Shown in pieces: positions 6,060 to 11,378 of a stretch of 11,378 nucleotides of DNA. The DNA lies in assembly GCA_051011595.1 (NCBI GenBank), contig JBPCTQ010000247.1:1-11378 (forward strand), read 5' to 3'. Within the stretch, counting starts at the first letter, position 1; the number at the start of each line of letters is the position of its first letter. Below the pieces are notes generated by a model. It was not told the origin of the DNA, did no database searches, and saw nothing but the letters and a program-made list of their open reading frames with translations. Both the position numbers and the translations under genes were made by a program. The stretch comes from JAOUEE01 sp051011595. Lineage in GTDB: Bacteria; Actinomycetota; Acidimicrobiia; Acidimicrobiales; SHLQ01.

Positions 6060-8251
6060 GGGCGGTTGAGCAGCTCCACCACCGAGACCCGCTCGACATC
6101 GACCTCGGTGGCGCCGGGGTACTGGATGACCAGGGGTCGTTCGCTGTCGACCTCGAGCAGCCGGAACTTCAGGTTGTGGCGGCCGCCGTCGAGCTCCTCG
6201 ATCTTTCGCATCGTCTTGCCGTTGCGTTTGGGAATGAGCACATGGAGCTGGTCGGCGTCGGTGACGGCTCGTACCTGGAGGATGACGCCCCGCCCTTCGA
6301 GGCCATCGGCCAGCCGTACCTCGAAACGGGCGGCCGACTCGTCGTCGGCCCGTTCGATGACGACATCGTCGCGTTGGTGACGGAGGTCGAGCTCGGACCG
6401 GGGTTTGACCTCGGCGTTGTTCTTGAGGCCGGCCACGTCGAAGTTGCGGCTCGACACGAACCCGCCCTCGGTGGCCTTGAACACCGGGTAGGGGTTGCCG
6501 CGGCGGGCGTAGTTGGGGCGTGACGATCGGGGGGCGTAGTGCACGACCACGCTGTGCCGGGTGCTGTCGCGTGCGGTGATGGGGGTGCCACCGTGGGCCA
6601 GATCGGCGTGCCAGATGAGGGCGTCGCCGCACGCCGGTAGGAATCGTTCGGCCTCGACGCCGTGCTGTTCGGCGTTGGTCTTGATGGAGGCGATGAAGTC
6701 GTCGTGTTCGTTCTCGCCGTCGCGACCGCGGTTCCACGACCGGAATCGGCCCGAGAACAGATACGGGTCGTGGCGGTGGCTGCCCGGGTAGTACTGCAGC
6801 TCACCGGTGCCGGGCTCGATGTCTTCGAGGGAGATCCAGGCGGCCGCGATGCGCAGTGGTTCGTCGGTGACCACGTAGGCAGTGTCGAGGTGCATCGACT
6901 GTTGTGACCCGCTCTCGAAGTAGAGGCTCTGGAAGGCCACCACATCGTCGTCGAAGAGGGTGTGCAGGAAGTCGAGGATGGCGGGGGCAAAGGCGGCATC
7001 ACGGATGGCTTCGCTGTTCATGTGGGCATCGATGAGGCGGCCCTGGCCCCGGCCGAGGTGAGCCGGCATCAACCCGGTGAGGTTGTTGCGGGCCAGGTAG
7101 CCCGACTCGGGCAACCAGGCCCCCTCCAGGTCGAGGTGCACTCGATCGATGACATCGTCGTCGACCGCACCGGTGAGGACCACCCGACCGTCGCGCTCGA
7201 AGGTGGTGAGATGCTCGGCCAGCGTGGTGTCGACTTCGCCCGCATCGACGCGTCGCGCCAGTTCGACACCGAAGGTGTCGGTGTCGATCCAGTTGCCGCC
7301 GAACGTGCTGAATGTGGGGTCGGACGGCGCCGAGATCCGCCCCAGCACCCCGAGGTGGGTCAGGCGTTTGGTGGGTTCGGCGGCATCGTCGTACGACGGG
7401 ATCTCGGGCAGGGTGCGCCAGCCGGGCAACGGGCGGTCGAGGAGCTCTTCGGCGGCGATCACCACGTGCGGGAAGTGCCGGCCGGTGAGGAGCTCGGCTT
7501 CGTCGATGTCGAGTGAGCGGGTCCAGGTCTGTTGCTGCGCTTGGACCTCGGCCAGGCGCTCCGCAGAGGGGTCGAGCTCGACCTTCACCAACCGGTTCCG
7601 GCTGCAGAACACCAGGGCATCGGCCCGCACGGTGAGGTCGCCGACCGTGTCGCCGGCCCGAAGGTGTTGCCAGCGGGGGAAGACACCCTGGTTGCTCCAC
7701 GGTGCGTCGACCGCAACCGGGGGAAGGTCGAGATGGGCGCACACCTTCTGGTACCCGATGAGCGGGTCGGGCGCGATGTCGTCTTCGTAGACGAGGATGA
7801 GCCCCCGGTCGCCGAAGGCGGCCTGGAACCCCTCGATGACCGGCACCGGGTCGACCCCGGGCAGCGGTTTGGTGAGGTTCTCGGCGAAGGAGCCATCGGC
7901 TGCGTCGTGGCAGAGCTGATGCACGTAGTGCGACCACGCCCGCACCAGCGGGTGCCGCACCACCAACAGGCCCATGACGTCGGGGCCGAGGGTGTCGTGT
8001 ATGCGGTCGTAGGCCTGGGGATGGCGGAAGTACGACGGGGTGATGTCGCCCACCATCGGCTCGCCGTCCCAGGTCGAATAGCGGTCGGCGTACCATTCCG
8101 GGCCTTCGTCGAAGGACCGATTGAAGTAGAAGTGTTCCTTGAATCGGCCCAGATAGACGTCGGGCCGTTGATCGAGGAGGGCATGGAGGGTGGTGGTGCC
8201 GCATTTCTCGATGCCGACACAGACGAAGCGTGGTGTGGGGCCGGCGGTCAT
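6056..8251 (-). CDS. Sulfotransferase-PhyH (Fe(II)/2-oxoglutarate dioxygenase) fusion protein
   Basis: This is one unbroken 731-codon frame. Residues 1 to about 285 are a PAPS-dependent sulfotransferase: 5'-phosphosulfate loop GIEKCGTTTLHALL (13-26), KEHFYF (38-43) as in heparan N-sulfotransferase-type enzymes, and 3'-phosphate motif VVRHPLVRAWSHY (97-109; R99, S107). Residues about 318-600 are a phytanoyl-CoA-dioxygenase-like domain. The iron ligands are H454 and D456 (SMHLDTAY) and H553 (DLAHGGTP), with R565 the likely 2-oxoglutarate anchor; PGTGELQYYPGSH (480-492) is typical. Residues about 625-731 look beta-rich and are not recognised. There is no signal peptide or membrane segment, so it is cytoplasmic. 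A hydroxylation followed by sulfation of one substrate is inferred. The start at 8251 follows a TAAGCT -10 element by 6 bases. Confidence 0.88.
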   Translation of the reverse strand: MTAGPTPRFVCVGIEKCGTTTLHALLDQRPDVYLGRFKEHFYFNRSFDEGPEWYADRYSTWDGEPMVGDITPSYFRHPQAYDRIHDTLGPDVMGLLVVRHPLVRAWSHYVHQLCHDAADGSFAENLTKPLPGVDPVPVIEGFQAAFGDRGLILVYEDDIAPDPLIGYQKVCAHLDLPPVAVDAPWSNQGVFPRWQHLRAGDTVGDLTVRADALVFCSRNRLVKVELDPSAERLAEVQAQQQTWTRSLDIDEAELLTGRHFPHVVIAAEELLDRPLPGWRTLPEIPSYDDAAEPTKRLTHLGVLGRISAPSDPTFSTFGGNWIDTDTFGVELARRVDAGEVDTTLAEHLTTFERDGRVVLTGAVDDDVIDRVHLDLEGAWLPESGYLARNNLTGLMPAHLGRGQGRLIDAHMNSEAIRDAAFAPAILDFLHTLFDDDVVAFQSLYFESGSQQSMHLDTAYVVTDEPLRIAAAWISLEDIEPGTGELQYYPGSHRHDPYLFSGRFRSWNRGRDGENEHDDFIASIKTNAEQHGVEAERFLPACGDALIWHADLAHGGTPITARDSTRHSVVVHYAPRSSRPNYARRGNPYPVFKATEGGFVSSRNFDVAGLKNNAEVKPRSELDLRHQRDDVVIERADDESAARFEVRLADGLEGRGVILQVRAVTDADQLHVLIPKRNGKTMRKIEELDGGRHNLKFRLLEVDSERPLVIQYPGATEVDVERVSVVELLNRP

Positions 8252-8257
8252 GGTGCG

Positions 8258-8263
8258 AGCTTA
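8258..8263 (-). promoter_or_regulatory. Candidate leaderless -10 element for the sulfotransferase-PhyH gene
   Basis: On the minus strand TAAGCT fits TANNNT and lies 6 bases before the ATG at 8251, the same spacing as at the FrhB-like and acyl-CoA dehydrogenase starts. No Shine-Dalgarno-like sequence is seen in the 6 bases between. Confidence 0.5.
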
Positions 8264-8279
8264 TTGGCCCGGAGCGCGC

Positions 8280-8311
8280 CTGAGGGGCGCCCCCGAAGGA
8301 GCGCCCCTCAG
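8280..8311. promoter_or_regulatory. 11-bp inverted repeat between divergent genes
   Basis: CTGAGGGGCGC (8280-8290) and GCGCCCCTCAG (8301-8311) form a perfect 11-bp stem with a 10-base loop. It lies upstream of both the sulfotransferase fusion and the sigma factor operon and follows no gene end, so it is a poor candidate for a terminator. It may be an operator placed about 30-60 bases upstream of the fusion's start, or a structured leader of the sigma operon. There is no T-tract on either side. Confidence 0.5.
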
Positions 8312-8559
8312 ACTGATCGGCCGTGGGGCGGGTAGGGAAATGGGTGCCGCGGCCGACGTTCGATGCAGAATCTGCTCGTGGTACTGACGCAGCAGCGGGT
8401 CGGTTGGTCGCGGATTTCTTTTTCGCGTCTTCTTCGCGACTTGTTGCGCCGCCCGGGCGTCGGGAACGACATGACGGTGGCAGCGTGGCCACGCACCCGC
8501 CGGTGGGAGGTACTGCTGACAACGGCTGATGCTGTTGATCCCCCCCACTCGCCGCCGTC
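8312..8559. other. Leader region of the sigma operon, no confident gene
   Basis: Together with the flanking dyads this forms a 342-base stretch (8252-8593) between the sulfotransferase fusion and the sigma factor start chosen here. The sigma reading frame stays open upstream to an ATG at 8363, but the extra residues look non-conserved and start late for this family. The stretch includes a pyrimidine-rich run (about 8416-8442) and one copy of an 18-base near-repeat (8517-8534). No TANNNT element stands next to any candidate start. I see no separate small gene. Confidence 0.5.
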
Positions 8560-8598
8560 GTCACCTGGGCTGGGGTCCCGCTTCCCGGCCCAGGTGAC
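8560..8598 (+). promoter_or_regulatory. Hairpin overlapping the probable sigma factor start codon
   Basis: GTCACCTGGGC (8560-8570) pairs perfectly with GCCCAGGTGAC (8588-8598). In RNA the stem can extend by a U-G pair and three G-C pairs (8572-8574 with 8584-8586), leaving a small loop. The GTG at 8594-8596, the preferred start, is inside the right arm, so the structure would hide it. It could be an RNA switch or a DNA operator. If translation starts upstream, it is coding sequence instead. Confidence 0.5.
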
Positions 8599-9130
8599 AA
8601 CTTCTGATGCTGACCTGCTGGCCATGGAGCCCTCCGAGGCCCTGGCCGAGCTGACCCGGCGCCATGCCGATGCGGTGTACAGGGTGGCCCTGTCGGTGAA
8701 TCGCGACCACGGGCTGGCCGAGGCCGTGGCTCAGGATGCCCTGCTGAAGGCATGGCAGGCGCTTCCGACGTTCCGGGGCCAGGCGCCGTTGAAGAACTGG
8801 CTGCTCCGGATCACCCACAACACCGCCATCTCTGCGTTGCGGCGTCGTCGGGATGTACACGTCGATCCGGCCGAGATGCCCGAGGCCCCCAAAGCGGGGC
8901 AGGCATCAGTCGAGCAGCGGGTCGAGTCGCGCGTCTCGATCGATGCGTTCGAGGAAGCCCTCGGCCAGCTCGATGAGTTGAGCCGTTCGGTCGTGGTGCT
9001 GCGTGAGGTCGAGGGGATGTCCTACGACGAGATCGCCGAAGTGCTCGAGGTGCCCCTGCCGACAGTGAAGACCCGGCTACTGCGGGCCCGTCGATTGCTC
9101 ACCACGGCGTTGGAAGGGTGGCGGCCATGA
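8594..9130 (+). CDS. RNA polymerase sigma factor, ECF subfamily
   Basis: This 178-residue ECF sigma factor directs RNA polymerase to a stress regulon. Region 2 spans about residues 15-80 (RRHADAVYRVAL, then AVAQDALLKAWQALPTFRG and LKNWLLRITHN). An acidic linker of about 40 residues follows, then region 4 (about 120-175) with LREVEGMSYDEIAEVLEVPLPTVKTRLLRARR, a helix-turn-helix. The GTG start is chosen because TSDADLLAMEPSEALAEL is the usual ECF opening and gives a normal length. In-frame alternatives are ATG at 8363, 8471 and 8624. No strong Shine-Dalgarno site precedes the GTG, and it is buried in a hairpin. The stop overlaps the anti-sigma start as ATGA, so the two are translationally coupled. 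Confidence 0.85.
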   Translation: MTTSDADLLAMEPSEALAELTRRHADAVYRVALSVNRDHGLAEAVAQDALLKAWQALPTFRGQAPLKNWLLRITHNTAISALRRRRDVHVDPAEMPEAPKAGQASVEQRVESRVSIDAFEEALGQLDELSRSVVVLREVEGMSYDEIAEVLEVPLPTVKTRLLRARRLLTTALEGWRP

Positions 9131-9435
9131 AGTGGATCCACCCGTCCAATCGCAAGCTGGCCGCCTGGCTGGTCGATGGTGAGCCGGACAAGGTCGACGC
9201 TCACGTGGCAACCTGTAGCCGCTGCGCCAACCGGCTCGAGGAGCTGGCTGCTCCGGCTCCCGAACTGTCGGCAGCGCTGGCGGCATCCCTGCAGGCGCCC
9301 GACGATCTGGTCGAGCGGTTGGGGGTACGGATGACGCAGTCGATGCGCAATCGTGAGGACCTGCAGATGTTCCTCGCCCTGATGGGCATCTCGTGGCCTA
9401 CGGTTCGGAACCTGATGACGGAGGAAGAGTCATGA
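9127..9435 (+). CDS. Soluble zinc-binding anti-sigma factor (ZAS-like)
   Basis: This 102-residue protein carries HVATCSRC (H26, C30, C33), the HxxxCxxC core of zinc-binding anti-sigma factors, which hold an ECF sigma inactive until a signal changes the zinc site or the complex. H5 near the N-terminus could be the fourth ligand. There is no transmembrane segment, so it acts in the cytoplasm, unlike membrane-spanning anti-sigmas. The C-terminal half is helical with no recognised domain. The ATG at 9127 overlaps the sigma stop, and GGAAGG (9112-9117) is a reasonable Shine-Dalgarno site 9 bases upstream. Its own stop overlaps the channel gene start. Position next to the sigma factor makes the assignment strong; the signal it senses is unknown. 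Confidence 0.85.
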   Translation: MKWIHPSNRKLAAWLVDGEPDKVDAHVATCSRCANRLEELAAPAPELSAALAASLQAPDDLVERLGVRMTQSMRNREDLQMFLALMGISWPTVRNLMTEEES

Positions 9436-10160
9436 ACGAGTGGGTGGCAGCAGCCATCGCGGTGGCGGCGGCGATCGTGATCGGGTCGATCCTGGCCCGC
9501 ATCGTGCGGTCGGTGCTGTCGAAGGAGAACCGTCCCGAGGCCCTCCAGCAGGCGTCGCCGGCGCTGGCCAGCCTGGTGTTCTCGATTGCCCTGATCATCG
9601 GGCTCATCGTGGCCCTGGGGTTCGTCAACCAAGAAGCCCTGGATCAGCTGCCCCAGGACTTGGTCGACTACATCCCCCGAGCCTTGTCGGCCGCCATCGT
9701 GTTGATCATGGCCAACATCGCCGCCACCGTGCTGGTGGCGGCGGCCGATCGATCACTGGGCCATGTGTCCGAAGGGGTGCGGAGCCGGGTGCCGGGCATC
9801 ATCAAGGGCACCATCTTCTTCGCCGCCGGGCTGATTGCCGCCAACCAGCTGGGTGTCGACACCACCATCCTCACCCTGGCCGCGGCCGCGGTGTTGTTCG
9901 GGGCCGCGCTCACCGCCGCCCTGGTGGCGTTCTCGGGCAGTGGTGCGGTGAGCTCGGAGATGGCGGCGTCACGGGCGCTGCGTCCGGTGATCTCGGTGGG
10001 GGATCGGGTCGACAGCGAAGTGGTCAGCGGCACGGTCACCGAGATGTTCGGGGTCAAGCTCGAGGTCGAGACCGACGACGGCAACCGTGTTCTGGTGCCG
10101 TACTCGGAGCTGCTGGCCGCGGTGGTGGGTATCGAACGAGCGACCCAGAGCGACGACTGA
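9432..10160 (+). CDS. Small MscS-like mechanosensitive channel / conserved TM-helix protein
   Basis: This 242-residue membrane protein has about five hydrophobic segments (roughly 3-23, 46-66, 82-104, 122-140, 145-168). They are followed by a beta-type cytoplasmic domain with VGDRVDSEVVSGTVTEMFGVKLEVE and NRVLVPYSEL (about 189-227), which resembles the MscS beta domain. The segment at 145-168 is rich in Ala and Gly, like the pore-lining helix of MscS. Members of this group open under membrane tension or are poorly characterised relatives. The C-terminal alpha-beta cage domain of full MscS is absent. A strong Shine-Dalgarno GGAGGAAG (9420-9427) and the ATGA overlap with the anti-sigma stop fix the start. 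It is probably a member of the sigma regulon, or feeds envelope stress into it. Confidence 0.82.
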   Translation: MNEWVAAAIAVAAAIVIGSILARIVRSVLSKENRPEALQQASPALASLVFSIALIIGLIVALGFVNQEALDQLPQDLVDYIPRALSAAIVLIMANIAATVLVAAADRSLGHVSEGVRSRVPGIIKGTIFFAAGLIAANQLGVDTTILTLAAAAVLFGAALTAALVAFSGSGAVSSEMAASRALRPVISVGDRVDSEVVSGTVTEMFGVKLEVETDDGNRVLVPYSELLAAVVGIERATQSDD

Positions 10161-10161
10161 C

Positions 10162-11301
10162 TCAGCCGTCGAAGGATTCGAGCGGTTCCATACCGAGCGC
10201 GGCCCGGTAGGCATCGTGCACGTGATGAAGGGCCGGTTCGTTCCGCCCGAACACGAAGTGGTCAACGGCGCCACTCTCGGCCGCCCGTTGGGCGGTTTCG
10301 GCCGTGGCGTAGTCCTCTTGTTCGATGGTGGTGTCGAAGACCTCGGTCACCACGTCGAGGGCCCCGCCGTAGTGGCTGACCCGCGTCCGTGATCGACCCG
10401 GATCGTGGGGGTCGGGGTAGATCTTGATGAGCGACACGGCGGCGGGGTTGACATTGAGCTCGATGTTCGGGAACAGGAAGTAGATCACGTTCGCGTGACC
10501 ATCGATGGTCCACTCCGATTCGGGCCGGTCGCGGAGCGACTCGATACCGCGGAGGGCGAAAGCCATGCGATGGTTGCGACCGAACGGCTGGTGGGTGAGG
10601 GTGTCGCTGTGCACCAAGGCGGCGATGGTGTCGCGGTGGAGACGGTCGACGTGGTACGTCTCGCCGAAGGTGTCGACCGCCAGCTTCCAGTTGAGGTCGC
10701 GCTCCATGAGGCTCTCGCCGGCAAAGGCCAGCTGGCCGAGCCCCCATTCGTCGAGCTCGGGCCCCAGGCCCTGGAGGAGGGCGTCGACATCGAGCTCGCC
10801 GTCGGCCCGTGGATGCACCCAGATCAGGCCGTGTTGTTCAGCAGCGGGCAACTCGAGCAGTCCCCGGCATGTGCGGTCGAACGGGCCGAAGTCGTCGCTG
10901 CGGGGCAGGCCCACCAGCGCGCCGTCGTTGGCGTAGGTCCAGTGGTGGAAGGGGCACACGAACGTGCGGCTGGTGCCGCGGGGACCCTCGGCCACTCTGG
11001 TACCGCGATGGCGGCAGCTGTTCACGAAGGCCCGCACCACACCGTCGTCGGCGCGAGTGAGCAGCATGGGCACTCCGAGGTCGTCGACGGTGAGGTGGGT
11101 GCCGTGCCCGGGTAGGTCGCCGGTCAAAGCGACCAGCTGGGGGTGGTTGTCGAAGAACTCGGTCCACTCACGGTGGGCCAGCTCGGGGCTGGTGTAGCTG
11201 GCGGCCGGGTTCTGGACCTGTCGACCGGCGTCGGCATTGCGCTGGGTGCGTAGCTGGTCGAGCAGTTCGCCCAGGATCGAGACCTCGAGGTCGTGGTTCA
11301 T
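10162..11301 (-). CDS. Rieske non-heme iron oxygenase, alpha subunit
   Basis: This 379-residue protein has the Rieske 2Fe-2S motif C96-x-H98 (CRHRGTRV) and C116-x2-H119 (CPFHHW). The mononuclear iron site has H217 and H222 in DTFGETYHVDRLH (210-222), with bridging D210. A likely third ligand is D330 in QEDYATAETAQ. Such enzymes hydroxylate or demethylate aromatic or quaternary-amine substrates with electrons from a separate reductase. No reductase or beta subunit is in view, and the substrate cannot be told from sequence alone. The ATG at 11301 overlaps the stop of the upstream partial gene as ATGA, so the two form an operon. It ends one base from the stop of the convergent channel gene. Confidence 0.92.
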   Translation of the reverse strand: MNHDLEVSILGELLDQLRTQRNADAGRQVQNPAASYTSPELAHREWTEFFDNHPQLVALTGDLPGHGTHLTVDDLGVPMLLTRADDGVVRAFVNSCRHRGTRVAEGPRGTSRTFVCPFHHWTYANDGALVGLPRSDDFGPFDRTCRGLLELPAAEQHGLIWVHPRADGELDVDALLQGLGPELDEWGLGQLAFAGESLMERDLNWKLAVDTFGETYHVDRLHRDTIAALVHSDTLTHQPFGRNHRMAFALRGIESLRDRPESEWTIDGHANVIYFLFPNIELNVNPAAVSLIKIYPDPHDPGRSRTRVSHYGGALDVVTEVFDTTIEQEDYATAETAQRAAESGAVDHFVFGRNEPALHHVHDAYRAALGMEPLESFDG

Positions 11302-11378
11302 GGTGTCGGCAGCCCCAGTCCGGGAACGAGATGGCGATAGAGGAAGGCGCGGGTCTCGTCGGTGTGACGGACCGGCGA
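11298..11378 (-). CDS. Unidentified protein, C-terminal 26 residues (5' end outside window)
   Basis: A minus-strand frame is open from the right edge to a TGA at 11298-11300 and overlaps the Rieske gene start as ATGA. The visible tail contains DETRAFLYRHLVPGLGLP and ends in Pro. Codon use is GC-rich at third positions, as in the neighbouring genes. It is too short to assign to a family; the overlap shows that it is cotranscribed with the Rieske oxygenase and may serve the same pathway. Confidence 0.65.
   Translation of the reverse strand, partial: SPVRHTDETRAFLYRHLVPGLGLPTP

Noticed and set aside
3924..6737. A 937-codon open frame on the minus strand across the FrhB-like gene and the acyl-CoA dehydrogenase
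   Set aside because: It is a high-GC shadow frame: its translation is rich in Arg, Pro and His without family motifs, and it runs through clear genes in other frames.
8463..8487. GGAAC followed 16 bases later by CGTG, as in an ECF autoregulated promoter
   Set aside because: The -35 part fits but the -10 part matches only three of four bases and is common in GC-rich DNA. Too weak to list as a promoter.
8363..8593. N-terminal extension of the sigma factor by 77 residues from the ATG at 8363
   Set aside because: The extra residues do not resemble an ECF N-terminus, and the GTG at 8594 gives a normal length. The extension cannot be fully excluded.
6999..8753. A 584-codon minus-strand frame over the sulfotransferase region
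   Set aside because: It is Arg/Pro-rich, carries no motifs, and is out of frame with the sulfotransferase, whose active-site motifs are intact.

Overview
This is high-GC, very compact DNA. It most likely comes from an actinomycete-type chromosome, and I infer the class Acidimicrobiia or a relative. The grounds are a three-gene kinase/DUF3090/phosphomutase set known almost only from Actinobacteria, a mycobacterial-style family 5 uracil-DNA glycosylase, an F420 hydrogenase beta-type oxidoreductase, and several start codons that look leaderless. Species cannot be named from the sequence alone. I found no rRNA, tRNA, CRISPR array or insertion sequence.

Layout, left to right. (1) The 3' end of etfA is followed by a small membrane-anchored protein with DnaJ-like CxxCxGxG motifs (+). 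(2) A 241-bp convergent intergenic stretch holds a terminator, short tandem repeats and two inverted DnaA boxes. (3) A tightly packed minus-strand operon carries phosphomutase, DUF3090 and PI3/4-kinase-like genes. It diverges from udgB (+) across only 28 bp, and udgB is followed by a small cysteine-containing lipoprotein (+). (4) An FrhB-like iron-sulfur flavoprotein (-) diverges from an acyl-CoA dehydrogenase (+) across only 22 bp. (5) A 731-residue minus-strand protein fuses a PAPS-type sulfotransferase to a phytanoyl-CoA-dioxygenase-like (PhyH) Fe(II)/2-oxoglutarate domain and a C-terminal domain I do not recognise. (6) After a 342-bp leader with two strong dyads comes a plus-strand operon with ATGA overlaps: ECF sigma factor, soluble zinc-binding anti-sigma factor, small MscS-like channel. 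(7) A Rieske oxygenase alpha subunit (-) overlaps by ATGA the tail of an unidentified upstream gene that leaves the window.

How the genes may work together. EtfA and the acyl-CoA dehydrogenase belong to the same electron pathway (acyl-CoA to FAD to ETF), and the divergent FrhB-like protein could be another low-potential electron carrier. The sigma/anti-sigma/channel set reads as a self-contained envelope or osmotic stress module. The kinase/DUF3090/phosphomutase trio is a conserved system of unknown function.

The most interesting points are the sulfotransferase-PhyH fusion, the sigma-channel operon with a hairpin over its probable start codon, the repeated symmetric leaderless promoters, and the DnaA-box/repeat cluster far from any recognisable replication gene.
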